Assembly (NCBI RefSeq): GCF_900184685.1
Contig: NZ_FXXL01000003.1
Span: 124,001 to 188,000, forward strand
Source: Butyricimonas sp. Marseille-P3923
Lineage (GTDB): Bacteria; Bacteroidota; Bacteroidia; Bacteroidales; Marinifilaceae
Direction: 5' to 3'
Length of the DNA: 64,000 bases
Translations under genes and position numbers: made by a program
The notes under the pieces: model-generated
The model's input: the letters and a program-made list of their open reading frames with translations, nothing else
What the model was told of the DNA's origin: nothing
Databases searched by the model: none
In this document: positions 1 through 9,079 of the stretch, piece by piece
Numbering within the stretch: position 1 is the first letter of the stretch
Layout: each line of letters starts with the position of its first letter

Positions 1-3000
1 CCACCGTGTCAAGCTCCGCTTGCAGGATGCGCTGCTGCAACTCCGGCGACTGCGGTATCTTGCCGAACTGGTCGTGCGACATGATGACACAATCGTAGTC
101 GTTGTTCTTTATATTATTGAAGAAGCGCACACGGTTGGCGGTCGAAAAGTCCTTCTCCGAAGCGTACAGAATACGTGCGTTGGGATATGCCGCCTGATAG
201 GTGGCGGCAATCTCCGCAACGTTGGCTTTCAGCCCGATAATCATCGGCTTATGTGCCAATTTCAGACGCTTCATCTCATGCGCGGCGATGCACATTATCA
301 GCGTCTTGCCGGTTCCCACCTCGTGGTCGCAAATTCCGCCGCCGTTCTGTTTCAGCATCCAGACGCAATCCATCTGCGAGGGATAGACGCTCTTGATACC
401 CCGGCTTGCCAAGCCTTTCAGATTGAGGTCGGGGAAGGTCTGGTGCGAGCCGTCATACTTCGGGCGCACGAAACAGTTGAACTTGCGGTTATACATTGTC
501 GTCAGCCGTTCCTTGAACTGCGGCGACTGTTCTTCGAGCCATTCGGAGAAACCGTTGCGGATTTCATCAATCTTGGCGTTGGCGAGCTGTATGCCCTCGC
601 TGTCGCGCACCTTGATGTCGTTGCCATGCTCGTCCTTGCCGATGGACTTCATCATGTCGGGGCAGGTGTTGTGCAGGGCGTGTTTCAAGAGGTGCATACC
701 GTCATAGTTCCGGTAATACCCCTTTACCAGAAACTCGTCCGTGATTTTCATGGTGCGGTAGCCGCACGCAACCGAAAACTCGTCCATGCTTGCGGAATAG
801 GCGATTTTCACCTCCGTGTCGAACAGCCGGCTCATGTAGGCGGCATAGACACCCGTCGGAATCCAGCGTTCCCCGAAATTGAAGTCCAGATCCTCGAAGG
901 CGATACGCGGCGGTTCGGCATCTTTCAGAGCCTCCAACGCCTGTTTCACTTCCGGCATACGCTCACTTTCGGGGTTTTCGCCCATCCAAGCCTCTATGCG
1001 TTCCGCCTTCTCTATCACGTTCCCGGCTATGAAGCGGTCTTTGATTTCGTAACCGGTCACGAGCGGATTGTAATAGATGCGTCCTTGCAGGGCTGTGAGC
1101 AACTCCTCCGCCGTGCTGTCGGTTATCTCCCGCATATAGTCGAGATTGACCGTGCCATATTTGTTGAGCGACGCGGACAGGGCTTCTTCGGGAGAGCCTA
1201 CGTTGGCATGGCTCTCCACGGAGAAGGAAACGGGATGCTCGAAGATGTCCGCCTTGACGAACTTTCCGTTCTCCACCCGTTCCAGCGAAAGGATGTCACG
1301 CCCGCCCGCGTCCATCATCACTAACTTCACGTTCTGCTTGGCGTTGAGGTTGCCGTAGCGCATGACAAACTCATCGTAACAGGTATTCAGATGCTCTCGC
1401 CACGGAACATTTGCCTCGCGCCGGAGCGATTCATAACGGTACAGACGCTCGTAGGCGTCACGCAGCGACACATACAACAACGCCTTTTCCTTCTGGTATC
1501 CTTTCAGGTCGAGCGGCTGGAATGTAGCCCCGTATGGCGTGATGTCCTTCAGATAGCCGATGTTATGACGCCCCCGGTCAGCCACCAGCGAGCCTTCGCG
1601 CAGGTGCATCTCCGGCGTGCGATGGTAGGCACGCGGCGTAAGGTCCGCGACTTCCTCCTTCGGCTTTTCCGGTTCGATGTCGGGAAAAAGGGAAGTAGCC
1701 ACCGTTTCCGGTGGAGCATCGGTAACAGCAGGTGCGGCGACTGCTTCCGGCTGTGTTTCCTCCTGCCGGGGTTGTTCACGTGGTACTTCCGGCGTGATCG
1801 TCGCAACCGTTCTGTTTTCATGTTTTTCATTATGCTGCCTTGCCAGCTCCCGAAGTTCCTTCCTGCGCTCCGGCGTGAGTTCCATCATCATCTCGTAGAA
1901 GCCGTTGATGGGAGGATTGGTTTCCCAGTCCAGCTTTGCATAGATGTCGTCCGGGTCGGCAGGCTTGGCGGTGTTCTCCGCTTTCACCTCCTTATTCTCC
2001 ATAGCGGGTTTTGCAGTTGGAGCTGTCGGTGTAACCGTGACTTTCGGTTTGGGCGGAGTGGACTTTGCCGTAACTGCCTTTTTCACCGTCTTTTTCTTTT
2101 TGGAGGTTTTCGGTTGGCTGACCTCTTCCGTCATCCCCCAGAGGTTGAGCAAGGAGAGCTGCACCCCGTCAGAATATTTCGGACGTGGCTCTATCTCCGG
2201 TTTTTCCTCAACGGGTTGCGGTTTTTCCGTCGGAGTTTCCACCGTCTGCGCCGAAGATACCGTTTCCAATTTTATAGCAGGACGCTCCGCCTCCTTTTGA
2301 ACGGTAACCTTTTCTTCCGTTCCCGACTGCCAGATTGTTCCCGAATACAGACGCATGGCGAGCCTGTAATGGAAATCCTCGTTGAGCATCCGGCGCAAGT
2401 CCCCGGCGATACCTGCGGTCTTGCCCTCGTGCAGATAAACCATAGCGGGCTTCCCGTAGGGGTCAGTGTCAAGTTTCGACGTCGTATGCACGATGCGTTC
2501 CGGGTGGTGGATGAAATAGGCGTTGTCGGTCAGGTCGGTTTTCGTGTCCGTCTGTATCACGGTCATCAGCCGCTCGTCCTGCGACATTTCCTTCTTGCTG
2601 AGGTTCTTTTGCAGGACAATCAGGTCGCTGCCCACCTCCGTCCCCGCGTTGTCCGTGAACAGGTTGTTGGGCAGGCGTATCGCGGATACCAGATTGGCCT
2701 GACTGAACAGCTCGTTACGCACGGAGGTCTTGGTGCTATTCAATACCCCTTGCGAGGTGATGAACGCCACGATACCGCCGTCACGCACGGCATCCAGTCC
2801 TTTGAGAAAGAAATAGTTGTGGATGGTTTTCTGGGCGGAGCGTCTGCCGAAAGAGTCGCTCCGCTGAAACTCCGCGTCGAACACGGCAATGTCACCGAAC
2901 GGAATGTTGGACACCGCCAAGTCGAAATAATTGTTGAACGGTCTTTCGATTTTCTCAAAACCGCAGGTGCGCATTTTCTGGTCGGGATAGAGATGCCTCA

Positions 3001-3493
3001 AGATTGTACCCGTGAGCAGATCCTTCTCGAAAGCCATCACATCCGCATTGGGGCTGTGCCGTAGCATGGAATCCACGAACACGCCGACACCTGCCGACGG
3101 TTCGAGCATACGGGCGGGGCGGACGCTGTAATCTGCCAGCACGTCCGCGATGGTGTCGGTTATCTCTTTGGGGGTGTAGAAAGCGGTCAGCACGGACGCT
3201 TTCAGCGAATCCACAAACCGCTTGTACTCTGTTTCGTCCTTGCTGTTCTCACGGATAAGCCTGTGCAGCTCCACCGTCGGGGCGAACAGTTCGAGGTCGG
3301 ATTTCGCCCACCGGACGGCATCCGTCAGTTCCTTTGCAGGGTTGAGGATACATTTCAGACCGCCGAAACCGCAGTACCTTTGAAGTATGGCACGCTCTTC
3401 GGTTGTCGCTGTCCTGTTTTCCCTGTCAAGGATGAATGCCGTCCGTATCGCCTCGATGTTGTCCCGCAGTTTCTGTTTGCGGTTAAACGCCAT
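1..3493 (-). CDS. N-6 DNA methylase / SNF2-type helicase (BmhA-like), 3' end outside window
   Basis: The minus-strand frame opens at 3493 and stays open to base 1, so about 1,164 residues are visible and the C-terminus is missing. An adenine-methylase core comes first: SAM-binding EPSAGVGVF near residue 130 and the catalytic-type SNIPFG near residue 190. A low-complexity Lys/Pro/Glu linker follows. A helicase domain with Walker A (HEVGTGKT) begins near residue 1055, and the DEAH-box half lies outside the window. Such fused methylase-helicases are standard cargo of Bacteroides conjugative transposons (BmhA of CTn341, from memory). They are thought to protect or process transferred DNA, but the exact role is unproven. 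The start overlaps the DUF1896 stop by 11 bases, so the two are probably translationally coupled. Long open frames on the opposite strand are GC-rich shadows of this gene. Confidence 0.9.
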   Translation of the reverse strand, partial: MAFNRKQKLRDNIEAIRTAFILDRENRTATTEERAILQRYCGFGGLKCILNPAKELTDAVRWAKSDLELFAPTVELHRLIRENSKDETEYKRFVDSLKASVLTAFYTPKEITDTIADVLADYSVRPARMLEPSAGVGVFVDSMLRHSPNADVMAFEKDLLTGTILRHLYPDQKMRTCGFEKIERPFNNYFDLAVSNIPFGDIAVFDAEFQRSDSFGRRSAQKTIHNYFFLKGLDAVRDGGIVAFITSQGVLNSTKTSVRNELFSQANLVSAIRLPNNLFTDNAGTEVGSDLIVLQKNLSKKEMSQDERLMTVIQTDTKTDLTDNAYFIHHPERIVHTTSKLDTDPYGKPAMVYLHEGKTAGIAGDLRRMLNEDFHYRLAMRLYSGTIWQSGTEEKVTVQKEAERPAIKLETVSSAQTVETPTEKPQPVEEKPEIEPRPKYSDGVQLSLLNLWGMTEEVSQPKTSKKKKTVKKAVTAKSTPPKPKVTVTPTAPTAKPAMENKEVKAENTAKPADPDDIYAKLDWETNPPINGFYEMMMELTPERRKELRELARQHNEKHENRTVATITPEVPREQPRQEETQPEAVAAPAVTDAPPETVATSLFPDIEPEKPKEEVADLTPRAYHRTPEMHLREGSLVADRGRHNIGYLKDITPYGATFQPLDLKGYQKEKALLYVSLRDAYERLYRYESLRREANVPWREHLNTCYDEFVMRYGNLNAKQNVKLVMMDAGGRDILSLERVENGKFVKADIFEHPVSFSVESHANVGSPEEALSASLNKYGTVNLDYMREITDSTAEELLTALQGRIYYNPLVTGYEIKDRFIAGNVIEKAERIEAWMGENPESERMPEVKQALEALKDAEPPRIAFEDLDFNFGERWIPTGVYAAYMSRLFDTEVKIAYSASMDEFSVACGYRTMKITDEFLVKGYYRNYDGMHLLKHALHNTCPDMMKSIGKDEHGNDIKVRDSEGIQLANAKIDEIRNGFSEWLEEQSPQFKERLTTMYNRKFNCFVRPKYDGSHQTFPDLNLKGLASRGIKSVYPSQMDCVWMLKQNGGGICDHEVGTGKTLIMCIAAHEMKRLKLAHKPMIIGLKANVAEIAATYQAAYPNARILYASEKDFSTANRVRFFNNIKNNDYDCVIMSHDQFGKIPQSPELQQRILQAELDTV

Positions 3494-3935
3494 ATTCGTC
3501 TAAGTAAAGGACGGTTGCTCCCGTCAGCTCCGTGTAGAGCAGGTCGTAATCGGAAGACAGGGCGAAATTGTCATCCGAGAGGTCATAGACGGAGAACACG
3601 TTGCCGACAAGCGGCAGCAGTTTCAGGACAAAGGCTTCACGCTTCTCTTCCGGCACTTCATCGGCAAACTCGTTTTCCACGACTTCGCGGAGGATGGCGT
3701 AACGGGAATAATGCAGCCCGCGCAGCAGCGTGTCCATCGCCAGTTCCTGCGCACCATCGGCGGGATAGCCTTCAAGCCGTGCCCTCTCATACGTTTCGGC
3801 GGCACGGTCGGCCCGTTCCCGTATGAAAGCGGTGTCGTCAGCCTGTTCAAACTTGTTCGTGCGGAGATAGTCCAGCAGGTACAGACCGTAATAGGAAAAG
3901 TCGGTCTGACCCTCGTTTTTCTTCTTGTTGTTCAT
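3483..3935 (-). CDS. DUF1896 family protein of conjugative transposon
   Basis: This 150-residue acidic, mostly helical protein resembles the DUF1896 family found beside methylase-helicase genes in Bacteroides conjugative transposons. Its function is unknown. I chose the ATG at 3935 because the next residues (MNNKKKNEGQ) form the usual N-terminus of the family. The frame runs upstream another 49 codons to 4082, through a leader containing a terminator hairpin, which may encode a leader peptide. It lies in one transcription unit with the downstream methylase-helicase (11-base overlap). The family call is from sequence resemblance only. Confidence 0.8.
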   Translation of the reverse strand: MNNKKKNEGQTDFSYYGLYLLDYLRTNKFEQADDTAFIRERADRAAETYERARLEGYPADGAQELAMDTLLRGLHYSRYAILREVVENEFADEVPEEKREAFVLKLLPLVGNVFSVYDLSDDNFALSSDYDLLYTELTGATVLYLDEYGV

Positions 3936-3980
3936 TACTTTGGATTTAGCGGATTGATAATTAACGGGATAATCGGTTGG

Positions 3981-4037
3981 AAAAAGGAAGAAAAAGGCAC
4001 TCGGTATCCCTCCGAGTGCCACCACTAAATCCAAAGT
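3981..4037 (-). terminator. Attenuator-like terminator in the leader of the DUF1896 operon
   Basis: A perfect 9-bp stem (GGCACTCGG at 3996-4004, CCGAGTGCC at 4012-4020, 7-base loop) is followed on the minus strand by a T-rich run at 3995-3981. It sits inside a 13-bp inverted repeat, ACTTTGGATTTAG at 3937-3949 and CTAAATCCAAAGT at 4025-4037. The arm at 3937-3949 lies next to the DUF1896 start codon. The structure can stop transcription before the operon or hide its start. Confidence 0.7.
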
Positions 4038-4086
4038 ATGAGTGTAATCCGGTATCGAAGAACAATTCATTACTCTGAACAAGTGG

Positions 4087-4094
4087 CAAAGTTA
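4087..4094 (-). promoter_or_regulatory. Promoter -7 box for DUF1896-methylase operon
   Basis: CAAAGTTA on the plus strand reads TAACTTTG on the minus strand, a perfect TAnnTTTG Bacteroidetes -7 box. It would start a leader of about 145 bases carrying the attenuator-like hairpins. No strong -33 box is seen. Confidence 0.55.
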
Positions 4095-4097
4095 ATA

Positions 4098-6185
4098 CTA
4101 TTTCTTCCGTCCTGAAAATTTCTTGCCCTTTTTAGCCTCCGGGAACACAAAAGTCGTGTTATATTCCCCGTCAAAGGCGACAACAGCATCGAAACTCTTG
4201 CCCTGTTTGCTCTTGAACCCTTTGAGCAGCTTGGTATGCCCTTCGGTGAGCAGGTCTTTGATTTCATCGTCGGACAGGGTGCGTCCCGCTTTCAGCCGGA
4301 ACACGGGCAGTCCGCACTCCGTGTTGTCGCAGCGTACCACCTTGCCGTAGAACCGCATCCTGCCCGTGCCACACTTGGGACACGCGCAGCCGGAGTCACG
4401 GCTGCCGAAGAGCTTGTCGCACGAGAGCAGTTCGGAGGTTATCTCACGTGTGTACGCCTCTATCTCCTTGCGGAAGGTGTCGGCGGACAGTTCCCCGCGC
4501 TCGATACGCGCCAGCTCCTTTTCCCATTCGCCCGTCATGGCAACATCGGCGATGCGCATCGTCTTGACGACGGAATTGAGGGCAAGTCCTTTTTCGGTGG
4601 GAACAAGCGACTTCTTGCAGCGTTCCATGTAACCGCGCTTGAAAAGCGTTTCGATGATGGAGGCGCGTGTGGCGGGAGTACCGATGCCACAGTCCTTCAT
4701 CGCCTGCCGCAGTGCGTCGTCCTCAATTTCCTTGCCCGCCGTTTCCATTGCCGAGAGCAGGGTGGCTTCGGTATGCAGCGGCTTGGGTTTGGTCTTTCCT
4801 TCGGTAATGGACGAGCCTTTCGGTGTCAGCGTGTCGCCTTCCTGCCAGCCGGGGATGGTAATTTCCTCTTTTTCCTCGCCATAGACGGCACGCCATCCGG
4901 TTTGCTTCACGACGCTGCCTTTTACGGTAAACTCCACTCCGGCACATTCCGCCGTGACAGTGGTCACATCCTTGACGCATTTCTCAGAGAATGCCTCGAC
5001 CATGCGCCCGGCAATCATCTGATAGATGGTATTGTCCTCTTTGGAGAGGAAGAGCGGTTTCTCACCCGTGACGAGCAGGGCATGGTGGTCTGTCACCTTG
5101 CCGTCGTCCACGCTGCGGCGTGTCGGGGCGGCTTTTGCCCGCACCTTGTCTTTCCATTCGGGCTGTGTGCCGATGAAAGCGAGCAGTTTGGGAATTTCGG
5201 CAAACACGTCTTCGGGGATGTAGCGGCTTCCCGTTCTCGGATAGGTTATCAACTTCTTTTCGTAGAGTTTCTGCGCGATTTCAAGCGTCTGTTCCGCCGT
5301 GAAGCCGTGCTTGGCGTTGGCTTCTTTCTGGAGCGTGGTCAGGTCGTAGAGCAAGGGAGTTTCCTCCGTCTTCTCCTTGCGCTCGGCTTTCGTGACAGTG
5401 GCGCAACCTGCCGCCTTTACCTTATTATATAGTTCCATCGCCGGTTCTTTCTCTTTCCATTTCTCGGAGGATGAGAATTTCACGACTTCGCCGTCGCAAC
5501 CGTCCGTTGCGATATGGAGCAGCCAGAATGCTTCGGACGTAAAGCGGCGGTTCTCCCAGTAGCGTTCACATACCATAGCCAACGTTGGTGTCTGCACCCG
5601 CCCCACGGAATACGTGCCGTGTCCGGCGGCGATGGATAACGCCTGTGTGCCGTTGATGCCCACGAGCCAGTCGGATTCGCTCCGCGCTTTGGCGGCGAGG
5701 TAGAGGTTGTCGTATTTGCTGCCGTCTTCGAGTTTCCGCAGTCCCTCACGGATAGCTTTGTCGGTGAGAGAGCTGATCCACAGGCGCACGAAAGGAGTGG
5801 TGCAACCCGTATAGTGGTAGAGGTAGCGGAAGATAAGCTCTCCCTCGCGTCCGGCATCGGTCGCCACGATGATATGTTCGCTTGTGTCGAACAGTCTTTT
5901 GATGACTTTTATCTGCGACACCACGCCGCTGTCGGGCTTGTAACCTTTCTCCGTCCTGACCTGACGGGGGACGAGCGTGAATGTGTCGGGAATAATCGGG
6001 AGGTTGTCACGGACAAATCCGCGCACGCCGTAGCCGTCGGGCATGGCAAGCTGAACGAGGTGTCCGAATGCCCATGTCACGGCATAGCCGCCTCCCTCGA
6101 AATATCCTTCCTCTCTCTTTGTCGCGCCCACGATGCGGGCGATTTCACGTGCCACGGAGGGCTTTTCTGCAATGATTGTCTTCAT
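4098..6185 (-). CDS. exc: DNA topoisomerase III, Exc of CTnDOT-type element
   Basis: This 695-residue type IA topoisomerase relaxes or decatenates DNA by cutting one strand through a tyrosine. The TOPRIM domain shows IIAEKPSVA at residues 4-12 and DAGREGE at 110-116. The catalytic tyrosine is Y315 in ITYPRTGSRY. The C-terminus carries a four-cysteine zinc-ribbon-like segment (CACPKC ... CDNTEC). I chose the start at 6185 (MKTIIAEKPS) because the TOPRIM begins immediately; an upstream extension to 6242 has no conserved character. In CTnDOT the gene at this place, exc, encodes a topoisomerase needed for excision in vivo, and the gene order here (xis2c, xis2d, orf3, exc) matches. It could equally be labelled topB. 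Confidence 0.93.
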   Translation of the reverse strand: MKTIIAEKPSVAREIARIVGATKREEGYFEGGGYAVTWAFGHLVQLAMPDGYGVRGFVRDNLPIIPDTFTLVPRQVRTEKGYKPDSGVVSQIKVIKRLFDTSEHIIVATDAGREGELIFRYLYHYTGCTTPFVRLWISSLTDKAIREGLRKLEDGSKYDNLYLAAKARSESDWLVGINGTQALSIAAGHGTYSVGRVQTPTLAMVCERYWENRRFTSEAFWLLHIATDGCDGEVVKFSSSEKWKEKEPAMELYNKVKAAGCATVTKAERKEKTEETPLLYDLTTLQKEANAKHGFTAEQTLEIAQKLYEKKLITYPRTGSRYIPEDVFAEIPKLLAFIGTQPEWKDKVRAKAAPTRRSVDDGKVTDHHALLVTGEKPLFLSKEDNTIYQMIAGRMVEAFSEKCVKDVTTVTAECAGVEFTVKGSVVKQTGWRAVYGEEKEEITIPGWQEGDTLTPKGSSITEGKTKPKPLHTEATLLSAMETAGKEIEDDALRQAMKDCGIGTPATRASIIETLFKRGYMERCKKSLVPTEKGLALNSVVKTMRIADVAMTGEWEKELARIERGELSADTFRKEIEAYTREITSELLSCDKLFGSRDSGCACPKCGTGRMRFYGKVVRCDNTECGLPVFRLKAGRTLSDDEIKDLLTEGHTKLLKGFKSKQGKSFDAVVAFDGEYNTTFVFPEAKKGKKFSGRKK

Positions 6186-6246
6186 GTTTTCTTGCTTTTT
6201 TGTTGATACTTTGGATTTTATTTTGGATTCAGTGGCGGACACGGGA

Positions 6247-7815
6247 TTACATTTTCATGCCTTTGTTGTTCTTCTTTTTCGGCTTCTCCTGCTGCTGTTG
6301 CTGGCGGTCGTCCTTCGGGGCGGTCTGACCTTTCTGCAAAGGCTCTTTCAGGTTCTTTGTCGCCTCGTTGGTTTTGCCCTCGTTGTTCACCGCCACCTGT
6401 GTGCGGCTCTCGTTGGACGGGGCGACCTGCTGGGCGTTGTCGGGGTTCGTTTCGTAGCGGTACGGGCGGCCCTTCTCCGGGTTGAACTTGATATACATCG
6501 TGGCATGGAAGCCCTGCTTGTCGGTCACGTTCTCCAGTTTCACGGCTTTACCCGCCACGTAGTCGGCTTTCTGCTTGTCGGTGAAGTTCACGCCGCTCCA
6601 TTTGCTGATGGGGCGGATGCTGCCGTCCTCGTTCATCCACGTGTTGCGGCGTTGCTCCTTCTTGGTCTGTGCGGCATTTTCCCCGCCTTGCGCCTGACTT
6701 TTCGAGGTGTCACCTTTGGCTTCCTGCGTCTGTGCGGTACGGGGCGACCTTCCGGTTCCCGGCACGAACTCCACGCCGCGCTGCTCCACGTTCACTTGAA
6801 GGGTGGTGACGAACTTCCTGCCGTCGTTGCGCTCGATGAGCTTGTCGCGCACGGGCAGTCCGGCGCGGAGCATGTCCTGCTCCTGTTTGGTGATTTCCGT
6901 CTTGCCGATGCGCTCCGGGATGCGCACCTTGTTTGCCGGAATGTCCGTGATTTCATTCGTCTTGCGGTCGATGCTGATGTAGGAGGGGATGATTTCGCCC
7001 GTTTCCCTGTCCTCAATGTCCACGACCCTGCCGAGGTTGCCCGTTTCGCGCAGGTTCTTCCGGTCATCGTCGGAGAATTTGTGTTCCTTGTACTCATCTA
7101 ACTTCTGCTCCTTGCGGATGAAGTGCGGCACGAGGCTGACATTTCCCTCACCGTCCTTCTTGAAGGAGAGGCGGGCGTCCAGCTCGAATGATTCGCCGCC
7201 GAAGGTGGGCTTGACCTTTACCAAGTCGGACTTGCCGTAGTGGAGCATCTTCGTAAGGTCTCCGGACTTTTCAAGGTCGTCACGCTTCACGCCCCATCTG
7301 TCCTCCAGCTCCTGCCAGTTGATTTTGCTCTCGTTGATGGGTTGGTAGCCCTGTCTGCCCTGCGTCTGTTGCGGGCTTTCCTGCTGTTCTTTCTGTTGTT
7401 CCATGTTTTCCTGTTTTTGAGGTTCTTGTTTCTCTGTCTTTTGTGCCGCCATCTCTTCCTGCACCTGCTGTTGATAAGGGAAGGTGTCGATTTTGTGCGG
7501 TGCAAGGATTTGTTTGTTCTGGTACGGATGCTGAAGCAGGTCTTTCATCACGCCAAGCATGGAATCCACTTGGTCTGCCGCGATGCGGTAGAAACCGAAG
7601 CGGCTGGGTTCCTTGCACTGCCGGAAGAAGTTCTTGAAGAAGTTGTCCAGCACGTCGCCTTGTCGGTCGAATTGCAGGAAACTCTGCGCGTTCTCAGCTT
7701 TCGCAGGGGTACGCTTGGGTGTGCCGTCTGCATTCAGCCCGGCTACCACGCTGATCTCGCCCGTCTTCTCATCACGGACTACCAGCACGTCCTTTTCGTC
7801 TTTTTTCTTTGCCAT
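6247..7815 (-). CDS. DUF3945/DUF4099 protein, Orf3 of the CTnDOT excision operon
   Basis: This 522-residue protein has a conserved N-terminus (about residues 40-110), a Gln/Glu-rich linker near 120-165 and repeated basic DUF3945-type segments from about 175 to 440. The C-terminal tail is Lys/Gln-rich. No signal peptide or membrane segment is seen. The family is almost confined to Bacteroidetes conjugative elements and usually lies between small helix-turn-helix genes and topoisomerase III, as here. In CTnDOT the equivalent is orf3, whose role in excision is unclear. It starts 20 bases downstream of the Xis2d-like gene and ends 61 bases before the topoisomerase start, consistent with one operon. 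Confidence 0.85.
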   Translation of the reverse strand: MAKKKDEKDVLVVRDEKTGEISVVAGLNADGTPKRTPAKAENAQSFLQFDRQGDVLDNFFKNFFRQCKEPSRFGFYRIAADQVDSMLGVMKDLLQHPYQNKQILAPHKIDTFPYQQQVQEEMAAQKTEKQEPQKQENMEQQKEQQESPQQTQGRQGYQPINESKINWQELEDRWGVKRDDLEKSGDLTKMLHYGKSDLVKVKPTFGGESFELDARLSFKKDGEGNVSLVPHFIRKEQKLDEYKEHKFSDDDRKNLRETGNLGRVVDIEDRETGEIIPSYISIDRKTNEITDIPANKVRIPERIGKTEITKQEQDMLRAGLPVRDKLIERNDGRKFVTTLQVNVEQRGVEFVPGTGRSPRTAQTQEAKGDTSKSQAQGGENAAQTKKEQRRNTWMNEDGSIRPISKWSGVNFTDKQKADYVAGKAVKLENVTDKQGFHATMYIKFNPEKGRPYRYETNPDNAQQVAPSNESRTQVAVNNEGKTNEATKNLKEPLQKGQTAPKDDRQQQQQEKPKKKNNKGMKM

Positions 7816-7835
7816 TTGAAAAATGTTTTAATGGG

Positions 7836-8186
7836 TTATTTATGAAAGAAATTATGGATACGAGCCTTGTAGAAGGCTATATCTTCTTTTTTGAAGTCCT
7901 TGATATGGTTGGAAAGGAATGTCAGCACATCCTCCTCGCTGTAATAGGTTTTCTTGCCCAGTGTCTTGTAGGGCAATGCGCCGACACTGCGGTAGCGTTG
8001 CAGTGTGCGCTTGCTTATCTGGAGCAGCATGCACAAATCCTGATTGTCGAAAAGGCGGATGCTTTCCGTGATAGTAGGCTGTTTCCCCTCAGCCTTCATC
8101 GCCAGCAGCAGTTCGTCCTGACGGTCGAGCCGTTCCATCAGCTTCTGCATCCAGCCCTCGAAGTTGTTTCGTGTGAGCAGTTCCAT
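7836..8186 (-). CDS. xis2d: Helix-turn-helix excision factor, Xis2d-like
   Basis: A 116-residue protein with a MerR/excisionase-type helix-turn-helix at about residues 50-95 (DLCMLLQISKRTLQRYRSVG), preceded by a helical N-terminus. Such proteins bend DNA at attachment sites and steer the integrase towards excision. Its size and its position directly after another small HTH gene and before orf3-exc match Xis2d of CTnDOT. The stop of the upstream gene lies 3 bases away, so the two are an operon. The specific name is inferred from gene order; the HTH is read directly. Confidence 0.75.
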   Translation of the reverse strand: MELLTRNNFEGWMQKLMERLDRQDELLLAMKAEGKQPTITESIRLFDNQDLCMLLQISKRTLQRYRSVGALPYKTLGKKTYYSEEDVLTFLSNHIKDFKKEDIAFYKARIHNFFHK

Positions 8187-8189
8187 GAC

Positions 8190-8546
8190 CTATGTCCTCC
8201 TTCCTTTTGGTTTGCCGCCAGTGCGCAGCGTGTGGTTGCGTTTCAATTCCTGCGGTGTCGCCGCGTCCTCGTTGACGGCACACGCTTCAAGCAGGCGGTC
8301 TATTTCCGACTGCCGGTAGCGGCATTTACCGCGAAGCACGACATAACCGATGCGTTGCTCGCTGCGCATACGCTGGAGGGTGCGGGTACTCACGTTAAGC
8401 AGGTGCGCCGCCTCGCGTGTGGTGAGCAACCTGTCGGGCGATGCCGCTTTCTTGTCGCCGGAGGCGGCACGGACGTGTGCCGCAATCTCCGCTATCTGTT
8501 CCGTCAATGACCGGAAGGCGGAACTTTCCATCGTTATCACTTTCAT
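8190..8546 (-). CDS. xis2c: Helix-turn-helix excision factor, Xis2c-like
   Basis: A basic 118-residue protein with an excisionase-type helix-turn-helix at about residues 40-90 (TTREAAHLLNVSTRTLQRMR) and a very basic C-terminal tail. I chose the start at 8546 (MKVITMESSAF); the frame continues upstream to 8702, but that part crosses the intergenic operator region and lacks family character. It is the first gene of the leftward run xis2c-xis2d-orf3-exc. In CTnDOT this promoter is activated by RteC, but no rteC lies in the visible part of this element. Confidence 0.75.
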   Translation of the reverse strand: MKVITMESSAFRSLTEQIAEIAAHVRAASGDKKAASPDRLLTTREAAHLLNVSTRTLQRMRSEQRIGYVVLRGKCRYRQSEIDRLLEACAVNEDAATPQELKRNHTLRTGGKPKGRRT

Positions 8547-8614
8547 ATTCAGTCCTTTCTTTTTGTTTCTGCAGCAAAAATCGGCAATAAACAAAAGGGG
8601 CTTTAACAACTCAC

Positions 8615-8629
8615 TACGTGACTCACGTA
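8615..8629. promoter_or_regulatory. Operator-like palindrome between divergent HTH genes
   Basis: TACGTGA-C-TCACGTA is a perfect 7+7 bp palindrome between the leftward xis2c-like gene and the rightward HTH genes. Its position suggests an operator or Xis-binding site. No protein is known for it. Confidence 0.4.
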
Positions 8630-8721
8630 AGATTTTTACGGAAGATGGCTCCGTAACCCGGTCAAACGGCGCAACAGGCAGCCTTTCAGCGGAAAACGGC
8701 ACGTGTTCAGGACCGTACCGT

Positions 8722-8729
8722 TACCTTTG
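8722..8729 (+). promoter_or_regulatory. Promoter -7 box for rightward HTH genes
   Basis: TACCTTTG matches TAnnTTTG and lies 19 bases before the ATG at 8749. The -33 region is weak. Confidence 0.45.
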
Positions 8730-8748
8730 CGGGCAAACCGATAATTGC

Positions 8749-9048
8749 ATGAATATGGAAATAGTATCTATCGAGAAAAAGACTTTCGAGATGATGGTGG
8801 CGGCATTCGGCGCACTCTCGGAGAAGGTCGCCGCCCTGAGGCGCAAAAGCGACACGAGGCGCATGGAAAGATGGCTCACGGGCGAGGAAGTCTGTAGGCA
8901 GTTGAGAATAAGTTCGCGCACGTTGCAGACGCTGCGCGACAGGCGGCTTATCGGCTACTCGCAGATAAACCGCAGGTTTTATTACAAGCCGGAGGAGGTG
9001 AAGCGGCTGATACCGCTTATCGGCACGCTCTATCCGCACGGCAGATGA
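8749..9048 (+). CDS. Small helix-turn-helix DNA-binding protein
   Basis: A 99-residue basic protein. Residues about 1-35 form a helical segment, and about 45-90 form an excisionase-like winged HTH (TGEEVCRQLRISSRTLQTLR ... IGYSQINRRFYY). It is a paralogue-like relative of the Xis2c/Xis2d proteins but is transcribed divergently from them. The start at 8749 (MNMEIVS) fits the -7 box at 8722; the alternative ATG at 8755 would remove two residues. The family is common near integrase genes of Bacteroides conjugative transposons. Whether it regulates the excision operon or acts in recombination cannot be told from sequence. Confidence 0.75.
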   Translation: MNMEIVSIEKKTFEMMVAAFGALSEKVAALRRKSDTRRMERWLTGEEVCRQLRISSRTLQTLRDRRLIGYSQINRRFYYKPEEVKRLIPLIGTLYPHGR

Positions 9049-9079
9049 TTTGATTTATTCACCCACTGAATCCGAAGTT

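Noticed and set aside
20-3064. Long plus-strand reading frames (434 and 557 codons)
   Set aside because: They lie opposite the continuous methylase-helicase frame, whose motifs are clear; GC-rich shadows.
4236-5432. 398-codon plus-strand frame
   Set aside because: Antisense to topoisomerase III, whose TOPRIM and catalytic tyrosine are intact on the minus strand.
6133-8510. Plus-strand hydrophobic-looking frames
   Set aside because: Antisense to the DUF3945 and Xis genes; the apparent hydrophobicity is complement-strand codon bias.
8719-8730. GTTACCTTTGC as an attachment core
   Set aside because: Spacing does not fit GTANNTTTGC, and it lies inside the element as a normal -7 box.
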